A stretch of DNA of 64,000 bases, taken from contig NZ_CP017661.1 in NCBI RefSeq assembly GCF_016805985.1, forward strand, positions 2,170,001 to 2,234,000, read 5' to 3'. The position numbers and the translations under genes were made by a program. Origin of the DNA: Microbacterium sp. JZ31 (GTDB taxonomy: Bacteria; Actinomycetota; Actinomycetes; Actinomycetales; Microbacteriaceae). The notes under the pieces are model-generated. The model did not search any database. It was not told the DNA's origin and saw nothing but the letters and a program-made list of their open reading frames with translations. Each line of letters opens with the position of its first letter. The first letter of the stretch is position 1. Shown in pieces: positions 7,663-16,973 of the stretch.

Positions 7663-8403
7663 TCAGTGCGTGATGAGCTTCGAGAGGAAGTCCTTCGCGC
7701 GGTCGCTCCGCGCGTTCGTGAAGAACTCCTCGGGCGTCGCCTGCTCGACGATCTGCCCGTCGGCCATGAACACGACGCGGTTCGCGGCCTTGCGCGCGAA
7801 GCCCATCTCGTGGGTCACGACGATCATCGTCATGCCGTCCCTGGCGAGCGAGACCATGACGTCGAGGACCTCGTTGATCATCTCGGGGTCGAGCGCGCTG
7901 GTCGGCTCGTCGAACAGCATGACCTTGGGGTGCATGGCCAGGGCGCGCGCGATCGCGACACGCTGCTGCTGGCCGCCCGACAGCTGCGCGGGCAGCTTGT
8001 CGGCCTGGTGGCCGACACCGACGCGGTCGAGCAGCGCGCGCGCCTCCTTCTCGGCGTCCGCCTTCTTCATGCCGCGGACCTGGATCGGACCGAGCGTGAC
8101 GTTCTCCAGGATCGTCAGGTGGGCGAACAGGTTGAAGGACTGGAAGACCATGCCGACCTCGGCACGCAGGTTCGCGAGGGCCTTGCCCTCCTTCGGCAGC
8201 TCCTTGCCGTCGATCGTGATCGATCCGCTCGTGATGGTCTCGAGGCGGTTGATCGTGCGGCACAGCGTCGACTTGCCGGACCCGGACGGTCCGATCACGA
8301 CGACGACCTCGCCCTTGTCGACGGTGAGGTCGATGTCCTTCAGCGCTTGGAAGTCGCCGTAGTGCTTCTGAACGTCCTTGACGACGACGAGGGGCTCTGC
8401 CAT
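7663..8403 (-). CDS. gluA: Glutamate ABC transporter ATP-binding protein GluA
   Basis: GluA (246 aa) is the ATPase that drives the importer. Walker [10 protein letters not shown] is near residue 39, the signature [15 protein letters not shown] near 143, Walker [14 protein letters not shown] near 166, and the switch histidine in [12 protein letters not shown] 8403 is chosen because it matches the family N-terminus ([11 protein letters not shown] follows); an in-frame GTG at 8412 would add three residues. It is the first gene of gluABCD. Confidence 0.92.
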   Translation of the reverse strand: MAEPLVVVKDVQKHYGDFQALKDIDLTVDKGEVVVVIGPSGSGKSTLCRTINRLETITSGSITIDGKELPKEGKALANLRAEVGMVFQSFNLFAHLTILENVTLGPIQVRGMKKADAEKEARALLDRVGVGHQADKLPAQLSGGQQQRVAIARALAMHPKVMLFDEPTSALDPEMINEVLDVMVSLARDGMTMIVVTHEMGFARKAANRVVFMADGQIVEQATPEEFFTNARSDRAKDFLSKLITH

Positions 8404-8543
8404 GGGTTTCACCCTATGGTGTGCCCAGGGGGCGAACCAGCAGGGCTCGGGCCGCTTTACCGACTTGTAACAGGACGGGCATGCGCTCCGTGCGGTCCCG
8501 GTGGCCGGGAGTCCGGGCGTGTCGCGCCGGTGCGACCACGGCG
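8404..8543 (-). promoter_or_regulatory. Intergenic region upstream of gluA
   Basis: This 140-nt gap presumably holds the glu operon promoter. The only AT-rich patch is TGTTACAAG around 8463-8471 on the transcript strand. TTACAA (8465-8470) could be a -10 with a leader of about 55 nt, but no matching -35 is evident. Confidence 0.3.
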
Positions 8544-9343
8544 TCAGGCGCGATGCGCGAATGCGCTCTCGTACAGGCAGACGCTGGCGGCCGTGGCGAG
8601 GTTGAGCGACTCGGCTCGTCCGAAGATCGGGAGCTTGAGCACGCGGTCGGCGAGCGCGAGCGCGTCGTCCTGCAGGCCGTGGGCCTCGTTGCCGAACAGC
8701 CACCCCGTCGGGTTGCCGAGCAGACCCTCCGCACGCGCCGCCAGGAGGTCGTCGCCCTTCACGTCGGCGGCGAGCACCGTCATGCCCGCGGCGTGCGCGC
8801 GCTCGACGACGTCCTCGAGCTCTCCCCGACCGCGATGGGCAGGTGGAAGAGCGATCCTGTCGTCGATCGGACGACCTTCGGGTTGTACGGATCGACCGTG
8901 CGTCCGGTCAGGACAACGGCGTCCGCGCCCGCGGCGTCGGCGGCGCGGATGATCGTGCCGAGATTGCCGGGATCGCGCACCTCCTCGCAGATCGCGATCA
9001 GGCGCGGCCCCGCCGCGAAGATGTCCTTCAGCGCGGTCGGATTCTGACGGGCGACGGCGACGAACCCCTGCGGGGTGACGGTGTCCGACATCGCCTCGAG
9101 CACCGACTCGGAGACGAACTCCGCCTCGAGACCCTCGTCCGTCAGGAGCGTCCGGACATCCTGATGCCGCTCCAGCGCCGTCGGCGTCGCGAACAGCTCG
9201 ACGATCGTCTCGGGGCGGAAGGTCAGCGCCTCGCGGACCGCCTGCGGGCCCTCGAGCAGGAACAGCCCCGTCTCCTTCCGGGCGTTGCGCTTCGCCAGCT
9301 TGGCGACCGCACGCACACGCGGTGATCGGGGGTTCTCCAGCAC
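8544..9343 (-). pseudogene. TrmH/SpoU-family rRNA methyltransferase, interrupted by a one-base frameshift
   Basis: The two halves together encode a SpoU-type 2'-O-ribose RNA methyltransferase of about 266 aa. The first frame (from GTG 9343) carries the N-terminal substrate-binding domain and EEVRDPGNLGTIIRAADAAG (motif 1). The second frame carries [14 protein letters not shown] (motif 2) and [13 protein letters not shown] (motif 3). The switch falls at a run of four Cs, 8824-8827 (GGGG in the message). Adding one G restores [13 protein letters not shown] across the junction. No stop occurs at the junction itself, but the first frame ends soon after, at 8780. A sequencing or assembly error, or a recent inactivation, are both possible. 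Position between rplT and gluA is normal for the family. Confidence 0.85.
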
Positions 9344-9349
9344 ATCTCG

Positions 9350-9355
9350 ATTCTA
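9350..9355 (-). promoter_or_regulatory. -10 box of the SpoU methyltransferase gene
   Basis: TAGAAT ends 6 nt before GTG 9343, indicating a leaderless start separate from the rplT operon. Confidence 0.5.
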
Positions 9356-9463
9356 TGGGCGGGAAGGCATATGGACATGACGCCCCGGTGAAGCGCACGC
9401 GCACCGGGCGGGAACACGCGCGGAAAAGGCGCATCCGCTCCCCGCACGGCTCCCCGAGACGGA

Positions 9464-9500
9464 CGAAGAGGGCGCCCCCTTCGCGGGGACGCCCTCTTCG
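9464..9500 (-). terminator. Terminator of the infC-rpmI-rplT operon
   Basis: CGAAGAGGGCGCCCC at 9464-9478 pairs with GGGGACGCCCTCTTCG at 9485-9500, giving 15 pairs with one bulged A and a 6-nt loop, 13 nt after the rplT stop. Confidence 0.75.
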
Positions 9501-9513
9501 GGAAGCGTGATGC

Positions 9514-9900
9514 TTACGCGGCCGACTTCGGCGCGTTCACGTCGGCCGGCAGCGCGGCCTTCGCGGTCGCGACGAGCGAGGCGAACGTGGCGGGCTCGTT
9601 CACGGCGAGCTCGGCCAGGATGCGACGGTCCACCTGCACGCCCGCGAGGCCGAGGCCCTGGATGAAGCGGTTGTAGGTGATGCCGTTCTGACGCGCGGCG
9701 GCGTTGATGCGCTGGATCCACAGACGGCGGAAGTCGCCCTTGCGCTTGCGACGGTCGCGGTACGCGTAGACGAGCGAGTGGGTGACCTGCTCCTTCGCCT
9801 TGCGGTACAGGCGCGAACGCTGGCCACGGTAACCCGAGGCGCGCTCGAGGATGACGCGACGCTTCTTCTGGGCGTTGACAGCCCGCTTGACTCTAGCCAT
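9514..9900 (-). CDS. rplT: 50S ribosomal protein L20
   Basis: L20 (128 aa) binds 23S rRNA early in large-subunit assembly. The N-terminus [18 protein letters not shown] and the block [17 protein letters not shown] are diagnostic, as is [16 protein letters not shown] near residue 78. It carries a short Ala/Lys tail beyond the usual 117-120 residues. It is the last gene of infC-rpmI-rplT, 27 nt after rpmI, with AGGAAG as ribosome-binding site. Confidence 0.97.
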   Translation of the reverse strand: MARVKRAVNAQKKRRVILERASGYRGQRSRLYRKAKEQVTHSLVYAYRDRRKRKGDFRRLWIQRINAAARQNGITYNRFIQGLGLAGVQVDRRILAELAVNEPATFASLVATAKAALPADVNAPKSAA

Positions 9901-9927
9901 TTCTTATCTTCCTAACGAGATTTCGCG

Positions 9928-10122
9928 TCAGCGACCGAGGAGCTTCTTGACCTGCTTGAGGTCGTTGCCCGAGATGACCTGGTCGCCGTTCAGGCGACGC
10001 TTGCGGTGGCTCGACTTCGACTCGAGGTTGTGGCGCATACCAGCCTGCTGCTTCTTGATCTTGCCGCTGCCGGTGATCTTGAAGCGCTTCTTGCTGCCCG
10101 AGTGGGTCTTCTGCTTCGGCAT
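9928..10122 (-). CDS. rpmI: 50S ribosomal protein L35
   Basis: L35 (64 aa, the normal size) is a small basic component of the large subunit. The start [15 protein letters not shown] is characteristic, followed by [25 protein letters not shown] precedes ATG 10122. It sits between infC and rplT in the standard order. Confidence 0.97.
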   Translation of the reverse strand: MPKQKTHSGSKKRFKITGSGKIKKQQAGMRHNLESKSSHRKRRLNGDQVISGNDLKQVKKLLGR

Positions 10123-10195
10123 CTTCTCTTCCTTCGTAAAGCGCCCAGGGGGCGACGTGTTCCACCCGCCGGGGCGGGAGTCTGCAGTCGCGGAG

Positions 10196-10807
<612 letters not shown>

Positions 10808-10810
<3 letters not shown>

Positions 10811-10822
10811 GCGGAACTCCTT
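10808..10822 (-). promoter_or_regulatory. Shine-Dalgarno and AUC start codon of infC
   Basis: AAGGAG (10817-10822), six bases, then ATC (10808-10810). Optimal spacing supports the non-canonical initiation codon over the upstream ATG. Confidence 0.75.
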
Positions 10823-11099
10823 GATAGGTGGGTGACGGAGAGCCACCGCGACATGTTCGTCGAAGACGGTCTGCCGCGGGCGGGAGAAGAGTCAGCATCC
10901 ACCCGGCAGACGTCACACGTCGGCCTCACCCATCCCCGTCGCGTGCAGCGCACGATCCGGAGCACCCGCGTGGAACGCGAGGGAGTGCATGACCCGGTAG
11001 CCTTGTAACGGCAAGCGCGGGTGGGATGTGAATCCTCTTTCGTCCGGGATTCTCATCGAGAACCGCCGGAGCCCGGGAAAGTCTACCAGAGAGCGTCAC
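10823..11099. promoter_or_regulatory. Divergent control region of infC and the DUF1844 gene
   Basis: This region has no credible gene. It must hold the promoters of both flanking genes. Toward infC the AT-richer patch TTGCCGTTACAAGGCTACC (around 11000-11020) is the best promoter candidate, implying a leader of nearly 200 nt. Toward the DUF1844 gene, TCTACC about 15 nt before its ATG is a weak -10 candidate. Confidence 0.35.
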
Positions 11100-11510
11100 A
11101 TGAGCACCAATCCCGGCCACAGCCACTCCTTCGACCGCGACCGTGAGGCCCGCTGGGAGGAACAGGAGCGCGCCGGATCGGACACGTCGGCCGTGCGGGA
11201 CATCGCCGACGTCGCCGCCGTCGAGGTGATCGGCACCGCGTGCGTGCACCTGATGAGCGCCGCCGCGGTCAAGCTCGGCCTCGCCGACGCCCCGGAGGCC
11301 GAGGCGGACGTCGACCTCGACGAGGCGCGAAAGCTGATCAACGCCCTGGCCGGCCTCGTGACGGCCGCCGCGCCCGAGATCAGCGACATGCACGCGCGTC
11401 CGATCCGCGACGGCCTGCGCTCCCTGCAGCTGCGCTTCCGCGAGATCTCCTCGATCCCGGATGCCCCCGGCAAGGGACCGGGAGAGAAGTACACCGGTCC
11501 CGTCATCTGA
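11100..11510 (+). CDS. DUF1844 family protein
   Basis: A 136-aa soluble protein of unknown function. The conserved DUF1844 core, from VRDIADVAAVEVIGTACVHL to LDEARKLINALAGL, covers residues 38-95 and is predicted helical. The N-terminus is His/Arg/Glu-rich, and the C-terminus ends in a Gly/Pro stretch. Homologues are commonly next to infC in actinobacteria, transcribed divergently, as here. No catalytic residues are apparent and the role is unknown. Confidence 0.8.
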   Translation: MSTNPGHSHSFDRDREARWEEQERAGSDTSAVRDIADVAAVEVIGTACVHLMSAAAVKLGLADAPEAEADVDLDEARKLINALAGLVTAAAPEISDMHARPIRDGLRSLQLRFREISSIPDAPGKGPGEKYTGPVI

Positions 11511-11511
11511 C

Positions 11512-11539
11512 GCCTCCCGGGAAATTCCACCGGGGAGGC
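11512..11539. terminator. Bidirectional terminator between the DUF1844 and SseB-like genes
   Basis: GCCTCCCGG pairs with CCGGGGAGGC (one bulged G) around a 9-nt loop between two convergent genes. Confidence 0.6.
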
Positions 11540-11546
11540 CGCTGGA

Positions 11547-12314
11547 TCAGGCGCGCTCGAGCTTGACCGAGAGGGAGTCGACGAGCGTCGCGACGCGATC
11601 GTCGGCCGACCAGCGGCGCGCGAGCCGGGCCAGCACGGCGTCGAGCTCGGAGCGGTCGAGCCCGGACATGAGCGTCAGGCGCACGATCAGCTCGGGCCCG
11701 CGCAGCCGTGCGGTCGGATCGCCCGACTCCACGGCGAGATCGAGCACCGCGAGCTCTCCGCCCACGCTCTCCTGCAGTCCGAGGAACACGTCGGGGTTCG
11801 CGAAGCTCGGCGTCCACTCCTCGCCCTGCGCGATCGCCCAGACGGCGGGCCGGCGCACGATGAACTCGGTCTCCGACGCCGGATCGAGCACGATCAGATC
11901 GGTCTGCTCGGCGGACGCCGCGAGAGCGGCGCGCACGGCGTCGACAGGGATGGGGCGCGCGGCGGCGTCCCAGCGCCCCAGCGCATCGACCGAGCTGAAC
12001 ACCGGCAGCACCTTGCGGCCGTCGGGGGCGGCGACCGTGACGATCGACAGCTCCTGCGTCTTGTCGACCTTCAGTCCGTGCGCGCCGACGCCCTCGTCGC
12101 CCTTCTCGGCGACGAGCGGGATCAGCACGCGGGCGTGACGCAGCGCGTCGATGACCTGCACCTGGTCGCCGTCGCCCGCGCGGAACGCGGTCAGCGCCGC
12201 AAGCAGCGCGGGATCGGCGGAGCCGTCATCCGCCGCGTGCGGGTTCGCCTCGAAGTGGCGTCCCTCCCAGGGGACGCCCGCCGAGTCGGCACCGTCGTCA
12301 GTCGGATGCGACAT
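11547..12314 (-). CDS. SseB-family protein
   Basis: A 255-aa cytoplasmic protein with an SseB/YpjD-like N-terminal domain: [27 protein letters not shown] and [19 protein letters not shown] at about residues 39-105, then [14 protein letters not shown]. The C-terminal half resembles the SseB C-terminal domain. The molecular function is not established. Its ATG lies 17 nt inside the end of hisA, so it is the tail of the his operon and translationally coupled to hisA. This linkage is common in Microbacteriaceae (from memory). Confidence 0.75.
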   Translation of the reverse strand: MSHPTDDGADSAGVPWEGRHFEANPHAADDGSADPALLAALTAFRAGDGDQVQVIDALRHARVLIPLVAEKGDEGVGAHGLKVDKTQELSIVTVAAPDGRKVLPVFSSVDALGRWDAAARPIPVDAVRAALAASAEQTDLIVLDPASETEFIVRRPAVWAIAQGEEWTPSFANPDVFLGLQESVGGELAVLDLAVESGDPTARLRGPELIVRLTLMSGLDRSELDAVLARLARRWSADDRVATLVDSLSVKLERA

Positions 12315-13044
12315 CCAGCGCCTCGGCGAGCGTGAACGCGCCCGCGTAGAGGGCCTTGCCGACGATCGCGCCCTCGACGCCGTTCGGGACGAGGCGGCGC
12401 AGCGCCGCGATGTCGTCGAGGCTCGAGACGCCGCCGGATGCCACGACGGGCTTCGTCGTGCGCGCGGTGATCTCGCGCAGCAGATCGAGATTCGGGCCGC
12501 GCAGCGTGCCGTCCTTGGTGACGTCCGTCACGACGTAACGGCTGCAGCCGGCCTCCTCGAGCCGCTCGAGCACGGCCCAGAGGTCGCCGCCCTCCTGCGT
12601 CCAGCCGCGCGCCGCGAGCGTCGTGCCGCGCACGTCGAGGCCCACCGCGATCGACTCGCCGTAGCGGCCGATGACCGACGCGGTCCACTCGGGGTTCTCG
12701 AGCGCCGCCGTGCCGAGGTTGATGCGCTGCGCGCCGCTCTCGAGCGCGGCCTCGAGCGACGCGTCGTCGCGGATCCCGCCGGAGAGCTCGACGTTGATGC
12801 CGCGCATGTGCTTGATCACCTTGCGCAAGATGCCCGCGTTGCTGCCGCGTCCGAACGCCGCGTCGAGGTCGACGAGGTGGATCCACCGGGCGCCCTGCTT
12901 GGCCCAGTTCTCGGCGGCCTCGATCGGGTCGCCGTAGTCGGTCTCGGTGCCGGCGGCGCCCTGCGTCAGGCGCACGGCCTTGCCGCCCTGGACGTCGACG
13001 GCGGGCAGCAGGATCAGTCCGGGCGTGGACGCGAAATCGTTCAT
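12298..13044 (-). CDS. priA: Phosphoribosyl isomerase A (HisA/TrpF-type PriA)
   Basis: This (beta/alpha)8-barrel enzyme (248 aa) isomerises ProFAR to PRFAR in histidine synthesis; actinobacterial PriA enzymes also isomerise phosphoribosylanthranilate in tryptophan synthesis. Catalytic aspartates are expected in [12 protein letters not shown] (residue 17) and [13 protein letters not shown] (about 174). Phosphate-binding loops [10 protein letters not shown] and [12 protein letters not shown] are intact. Whether trpF exists elsewhere in the genome cannot be seen, so dual specificity is inferred from lineage. GGAG precedes ATG 13044, 73 nt after hisH. Confidence 0.92.
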   Translation of the reverse strand: MNDFASTPGLILLPAVDVQGGKAVRLTQGAAGTETDYGDPIEAAENWAKQGARWIHLVDLDAAFGRGSNAGILRKVIKHMRGINVELSGGIRDDASLEAALESGAQRINLGTAALENPEWTASVIGRYGESIAVGLDVRGTTLAARGWTQEGGDLWAVLERLEEAGCSRYVVTDVTKDGTLRGPNLDLLREITARTTKPVVASGGVSSLDDIAALRRLVPNGVEGAIVGKALYAGAFTLAEALDVASD

Positions 13045-13117
13045 GGCTCCAGGTGTTGTTCGGGTCTGTCCGCAGTCGGACGGTGCGAACCGGGGATGTC
13101 CGGTCGCGGGCACGATC

Positions 13118-13780
13118 TCAGAGAGTAGCCCCGCGCAGGCTGTTGATCCAATTCCGCAGGAGCCTGATACCCGCCTCGCCGGACTTCTCCGGGTGGAACT
13201 GCGTCGCCGACAGCGGGCCGTTCTCGACGGCCGCGAGGAAGCGGCTTCCGTGCTGCGCCCAGGTGACGACGGGCTGGGCGAACGGACCGTGCGCCTCGAG
13301 CGTCCAGTTCTGCGCAGCGAACGAGTGCACGAAGTAGAACCGCTCGTCCTCGAGACCGGCGAACAGGCGCGAGCCCTCCCCCGCCTCGACGGTGTTCCAG
13401 CCCATGTGGGGCACGATCGGCGCCTTGAGCTCCTCGACCACGCCGGGCCACTCGCCGAGGCCCTCGGTCTCGACGCCGCGCTCGACGCCCTGCTCGAACA
13501 GCACCTGCATGCCGACGCAGATGCCGAGCACCGGGCGGCCGCCCGCGAGGCGCCGCTCGATCATCTCGGGCCCGCGCACGGACTGCAGCTGCTCCATGAC
13601 GGCCTTGAACGCGCCCACTCCGGGCACGAGCAGCCCGTCGGCGTCGCGGATGAGACCACGGTCGCGTGTGAGATGCACGTCGCCGCCCGCGGCCTGCAGC
13701 GCCTTGACGGCCGAGTGGATGTTGCCGGAGCCGTAGTCGAGGACGGCGACGACCGGGCGACGCTCCTGGGTGTCGGTCAC
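13118..13780 (-). CDS. hisH: Imidazole glycerol phosphate synthase subunit HisH
   Basis: HisH (220 aa) is the glutamine amidotransferase subunit that supplies ammonia to HisF in the fifth step of histidine synthesis. The catalytic cysteine is in [12 protein letters not shown] (about residue 88), and the His/Glu pair in [10 protein letters not shown] near 193. GTG 13780 overlaps the hisB stop (GTGA). hisF is not in the window, so the partner must be encoded elsewhere. Confidence 0.95.
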   Translation of the reverse strand: MTDTQERRPVVAVLDYGSGNIHSAVKALQAAGGDVHLTRDRGLIRDADGLLVPGVGAFKAVMEQLQSVRGPEMIERRLAGGRPVLGICVGMQVLFEQGVERGVETEGLGEWPGVVEELKAPIVPHMGWNTVEAGEGSRLFAGLEDERFYFVHSFAAQNWTLEAHGPFAQPVVTWAQHGSRFLAAVENGPLSATQFHPEKSGEAGIRLLRNWINSLRGATL

Positions 13781-14382
13781 AGTGCTCCCTTGGTGGACGG
13801 GACGCCCTCCACCAGCGGGTCGAGCGCCTTGGCCTGGCGGAAGGCGCGCGCGAAGGCCTTGTACTCGGCCTCGGCGATGTGGTGCGGATCGCGGCCGGAG
13901 AGCACGCGGACGTGCACGGTGAGCCCGGCGTTGAACGCGAGCGCCTCGAACGTGTGACGCACGAGCGAGCCGGTGAAGTGGCCGCCGATCAGGTGCTGCT
14001 CGAAGCCCGCGGGCTCGCCCTCGTGCACGAGGTACGGACGGCCCGAGATGTCGACGACGGCCTGTGCGAGGGCCTCGTCGAGCGGCACGAGCGCGTCGCC
14101 GTACCGGGAGATGCCGGTCTTGTCGCCGAGCGCCTCGCGGATGGTCTGTCCGAGGACGATCGCGACGTCCTCGACCGTGTGGTGGGCGTCGATGTGGGTG
14201 TCGCCCGTCGCGGTGACGGTCAGGTCGGTGAGCGAGTGCTTCGCGAACGCCGTGAGCATGTGGTCGAAGAACGGCACGCTCGTGGAGATCGAGCTTTTGC
14301 CGGTGCCGTCGAGGTTCAGCTCCAGCTCCACGCTCGACTCGCTCGTGGAGCGGGTGCGGCGCGCGATTCGGGCAGTCGTCAT
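13777..14382 (-). CDS. hisB: Imidazoleglycerol-phosphate dehydratase
   Basis: HisB (201 aa, monofunctional form) is a manganese enzyme that dehydrates imidazole glycerol phosphate. The metal-binding repeat [11 protein letters not shown] is near residue 70, with a second equivalent, the [10 protein letters not shown] stretch, near 174; [13 protein letters not shown] is also typical. A TAGGAT hexamer ends 6 nt before ATG 14382, so hisB has its own leaderless promoter in addition to possible read-through from hisC. It overlaps hisH by 4 nt. Confidence 0.95.
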   Translation of the reverse strand: MTTARIARRTRSTSESSVELELNLDGTGKSSISTSVPFFDHMLTAFAKHSLTDLTVTATGDTHIDAHHTVEDVAIVLGQTIREALGDKTGISRYGDALVPLDEALAQAVVDISGRPYLVHEGEPAGFEQHLIGGHFTGSLVRHTFEALAFNAGLTVHVRVLSGRDPHHIAEAEYKAFARAFRQAKALDPLVEGVPSTKGAL

Positions 14383-14388
14383 GCCTCG

Positions 14389-14394
14389 ATCCTA
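14389..14394 (-). promoter_or_regulatory. -10 box of hisB (leaderless)
   Basis: TAGGAT lies 6 nt before ATG 14382, with no ribosome-binding site between. Confidence 0.5.
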
Positions 14395-14434
14395 GTCGGG
14401 GCGCGGGAAGCGCCGGTCCGCCGGGAGCCGGGAC

Positions 14435-15517
14435 TCAGTGGCTTCCGAGGTCCGACAGCGCCTCGAGGAACGCGGTCGTCTCCTCCTCGGTGCCGGCCGT
14501 CACGCGCAGGTGGCCGGGGATGCCGATGTCGCGGATCAGTACCCCGCGCTCGTACAGCGCCTGCCATGTCTCCGCGGGGTTCTGCACGCCGCCGAACAGG
14601 ATGAAGTTCGTCCAGGACTCGTGCGCCTGATAGCCGAGCGCCTCGAGCGTCGCTCCCATCCGGTCGCGCTGGGCGACGATCTCGTCGACCATGCGCAGCA
14701 TCGTGTCGGAGTGCCGCAGCGCCGCGCTCGCGGCGGCCTGGGTGAGCGCGCTGAGGTGATACGGCAGCCGGACGAGACGGAGTGCGTCGATCAGCACCGG
14801 ATCGGCCGCGAGGTATCCGACCCGCGCGCCGGCGAACGCGAACGCCTTGCTCATCGTGCGCGAGACCGCGAGCCGCGGTCGCCCGCCCAGCAGGCTGAGC
14901 GCCGACGGAGAGTCGTGGGGGGCGAACTCCTGATACGCCTCGTCCACGACGACGATGCCGTCCGCGGCTTCGTAGACGGCCTCCACGACGTCGAGCGTCA
15001 TGGGCGTGCCGGTCGGGTTGTTCGGCGCGCACAGGAACACGACGTCGGGGCGCGCGTCCGCGACCTGGCGGGCGGCGTCCTCCGGCGTGACCTTGTAGTC
15101 GTGGCCGCGCGTGCCGGCGAGCCACTCCGAGCCGACGCCGCGCGTCAGCAGGCGGTACATCGAGTAGGTCGGCTCGAAGCCGAAAGCCGTGCGCCCCGGT
15201 CCCGCGAACGCCTGCAGGACGTGCTGCAGCACCTCGTTGGAGCCGTTGCCCGCCCAGATCTGCGACGCGTCGATGCCGTGACCGAGGTACTGGGCGAAGC
15301 CCTCGCGCAGCTCGGAGAACTCGCGGTCGGGATAGCGGTTGACGTCACGCAGGGCCTGGGCGATCGCGTCCGCGATGTCGTCGGCGACCTCGGCCGGGAC
15401 CGGATGCGTGTTCTCGTTGACGTTGAGCGCCACGGGAAGCGGCGCCTGCGGCGCCCCGTAAGGCTTCTGGCCGCGCAGATCGGCGCGGATCGGCAAGTCG
15501 TCGAGAGTGACCGTCAC
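14435..15517 (-). CDS. hisC: Histidinol-phosphate aminotransferase
   Basis: HisC (360 aa) is a PLP-dependent fold type I aminotransferase converting imidazole acetol phosphate to histidinol phosphate. NVNENTHPVP is at the N-terminus, the PLP phosphate loop AGNGSNEVLQ near residue 90, NNPTG near 171, VVDEAYQEF near 197, and the PLP lysine in SRTMSKAFAFAG near 223. GTG 15517 is the start, with a leaderless-type -10 seven bases upstream. hisD, usually next to hisC in actinobacteria, is absent here. Confidence 0.95.
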   Translation of the reverse strand: MTVTLDDLPIRADLRGQKPYGAPQAPLPVALNVNENTHPVPAEVADDIADAIAQALRDVNRYPDREFSELREGFAQYLGHGIDASQIWAGNGSNEVLQHVLQAFAGPGRTAFGFEPTYSMYRLLTRGVGSEWLAGTRGHDYKVTPEDAARQVADARPDVVFLCAPNNPTGTPMTLDVVEAVYEAADGIVVVDEAYQEFAPHDSPSALSLLGGRPRLAVSRTMSKAFAFAGARVGYLAADPVLIDALRLVRLPYHLSALTQAAASAALRHSDTMLRMVDEIVAQRDRMGATLEALGYQAHESWTNFILFGGVQNPAETWQALYERGVLIRDIGIPGHLRVTAGTEEETTAFLEALSDLGSH

Positions 15518-15524
15518 CCGGTCA

Positions 15525-15530
15525 ATGCTA
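15525..15530 (-). promoter_or_regulatory. -10 box of hisC (leaderless)
   Basis: TAGCAT lies 7 nt before GTG 15517, which supports GTG as the start. Confidence 0.5.
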
Positions 15531-15582
15531 GAGGCCCCATCCCGGGCCCGGACGTCGGGCGTCTGGACTGCGGCGTCGAGGC

Positions 15583-15948
15583 TCAGTCGAAGACGGGGAT
15601 CGACAGGCGCTCGCCGGCCGCGACCGAGGAGGACGGCAGCTGGTTGAGCGCGACGATCGCGTCGACCACGTCGCGCGGGTCCGCCGTGGGCGCGACGTCC
15701 TCGGCGATCGACCAGAGCGACTCGCCGGGCATCACGGTCACGGTGTCGAAGGTGCCCGCGGGCGCGCCCGCGTCGCGCGAGGCGAGCGCGCCGCCGCCGT
15801 TCACGATCGCGAGCGCGAGGCCCGCGGCGACCGGGGCGGCGGCGAGAGATGCGAGCACGCGGCGACCACGGCGCGTCAGCCGCAGGCGCGTGGCCGGCGC
15901 GATGGCGCGTGCGGGGGCCTGGGCGGCGGTGCTGCGGATCGTGCTCAT
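15583..15948 (-). CDS. LysM membrane protein divergent from lexA, probable SOS cell-division suppressor
   Basis: A 121-aa protein with a basic N-terminus, one membrane segment at about residues 31-54, and a single LysM peptidoglycan-binding domain at about 68-118 (VTVMPGESLWSIAEDVAP to ERLSIP). In actinobacteria, small LysM proteins divergent from lexA (Rv2719c of Mycobacterium tuberculosis, DivS of Corynebacterium glutamicum by position) are SOS-induced inhibitors of septation; this gene has the same layout, so the role is inferred. AAGGAG precedes ATG 15948. A longer in-frame start at 16176 is rejected because it would read through the promoter and LexA box. Confidence 0.85.
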   Translation of the reverse strand: MSTIRSTAAQAPARAIAPATRLRLTRRGRRVLASLAAAPVAAGLALAIVNGGGALASRDAGAPAGTFDTVTVMPGESLWSIAEDVAPTADPRDVVDAIVALNQLPSSSVAAGERLSIPVFD

Positions 15949-16023
15949 CGGGTGCTCCTTCTTCGATCGGAGAGGCTTCGCATCCGGCACCTCGGCCGGG
16001 AGGCTGGATGCGAAGCTCTGTAC

Positions 16024-16037
16024 CGAATCTATCTTCG
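16024..16037. promoter_or_regulatory. LexA box of the LysM gene
   Basis: CGAATCTATCTTCG has perfect CGAA-N6-TTCG half-sites, as in the actinobacterial SOS box, and overlaps the -10 element of the LysM gene promoter, a position suited to repression. Confidence 0.8.
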
Positions 16038-16055
16038 AATCTTCGAATGTGTCAA
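16026..16055 (-). promoter_or_regulatory. Promoter of the LysM gene
   Basis: A perfect -35 TTGACA (16055-16050), an 18-nt spacer and -10 TAGATT (16031-16026) on the minus strand. The -10 is embedded in the LexA box. The predicted leader is about 70 nt. Confidence 0.75.
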
Positions 16056-16097
16056 CGGCTTCTTCGAAAACCGATCCGAATGGATCCGCGACACGCT

Positions 16098-16141
16098 CGA
16101 ACGGATCTTCCGAATCGCGACGCCGTTCGGATACGGTTTCG
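16098..16141. promoter_or_regulatory. Two imperfect LexA boxes upstream of lexA
   Basis: CGAACGGATCTTCC (16098-16111) and CGGATACGGTTTCG (16128-16141) each match CGAA-N6-TTCG with one mismatch. The second contains a possible -10 TACGGT (16132-16137) for lexA, mirroring the box/-10 overlap on the other side. Autoregulation of lexA is expected. Confidence 0.55.
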
Positions 16142-16205
16142 ATGACGTAAGACACCCCACCACGGGCCACCGACATTCACCGTCGGAGGAGAAGGAGCCG
16201 GTCAG

Positions 16206-16922
16206 ATGAGCGCCGCCATGACGCCCGCCACGCCCGCCTTGGAGCTCGCAGCGGACGGCGAGGAGAAGCGCCGCACGCGTCGGCGCAAGAGCCTCAGCGA
16301 CAAGCAGCTCGCGATCCTCGAGGTGATCCAGCGCTCGATCCAGTCGAAGGGATACCCGCCCACCATGCGGGAGATCGGCGACGCCGTGGGGCTGAAGTCG
16401 CTGTCGAGCGTCACGCACCAGCTCGGCCAGCTCGAGCTGAGCGGCTACCTGCGCCGTGACCCGGGCAAGACCCGGGCCATGGAGGTGCTGATCGACCTCC
16501 CCGGTCAGTCGGGCGAGAACCTCGACGCGGGCGTGCCCTCGGTGGGCGACGCCGCCATGGTGCCGCTCGTCGGGCGGATCGCGGCGGGCATGCCGATCAC
16601 CGCCGACCAGCAGGTGGAGGAGATCTTCCCGCTCCCCCGCCAGCTCGTGGGCAAGGGCGAGCTGTTCATGCTCAAGGTCAGCGGCGAATCGATGATCGAC
16701 GCCGCGATCTGCGACGGCGACTGGGTCGTCGTGCGGGTGCAGAACACCGCCGAGAACGGCGACATCGTCGCGGCGATGCTCGACGGCGAGGCGACCGTGA
16801 AGGTTTTCCGCCAGCGCGACGGTCACACGTGGCTGCTGCCGCGGAACTCCGCGTTCGAGCCGATCCTCGGCGACGAGTCGGTCGTGCTCGGCAAGGTCGT
16901 CGCGGTGATGCGCGCGGTCTGA
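16206..16922 (+). CDS. lexA: LexA, SOS transcriptional repressor
   Basis: LexA (238 aa) represses DNA-damage genes and is inactivated by RecA-stimulated self-cleavage. The winged-helix DNA-binding domain is at about 29-95 ([35 protein letters not shown]). The cleavage Ala-Gly lies in [11 protein letters not shown], the catalytic serine in VSGESMIDA and the lysine in [11 protein letters not shown] basic KRRTRRRK stretch precedes the domain. GAAGGAG lies 8 nt before ATG. It is divergent from the LysM gene, and recA (also with a LexA box) is in this window. Confidence 0.97.
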   Translation: MSAAMTPATPALELAADGEEKRRTRRRKSLSDKQLAILEVIQRSIQSKGYPPTMREIGDAVGLKSLSSVTHQLGQLELSGYLRRDPGKTRAMEVLIDLPGQSGENLDAGVPSVGDAAMVPLVGRIAAGMPITADQQVEEIFPLPRQLVGKGELFMLKVSGESMIDAAICDGDWVVVRVQNTAENGDIVAAMLDGEATVKVFRQRDGHTWLLPRNSAFEPILGDESVVLGKVVAVMRAV

Positions 16923-16960
16923 TCCTCGACGGCTCGCCCGCCCCTCAGCGAGCTCGGCGA

Positions 16961-16966
16961 TAGCGT
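16961..16966 (+). promoter_or_regulatory. -10 box of the S9 peptidase gene (leaderless)
   Basis: TAGCGT lies 7 nt before ATG 16974. Confidence 0.45.
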
Positions 16967-16973
16967 GGGTGTC

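Noticed and set aside
10811..10846. Upstream in-frame ATG for infC
   Set aside because: It lacks a ribosome-binding site and would read through the excellent AAGGAG that serves ATC 10810; family similarity begins after ATC.
13118..15517. Absence of hisD and hisF considered as loss of histidine synthesis
   Set aside because: Only part of the chromosome is visible; these genes are often unlinked, and the four his genes here are intact.
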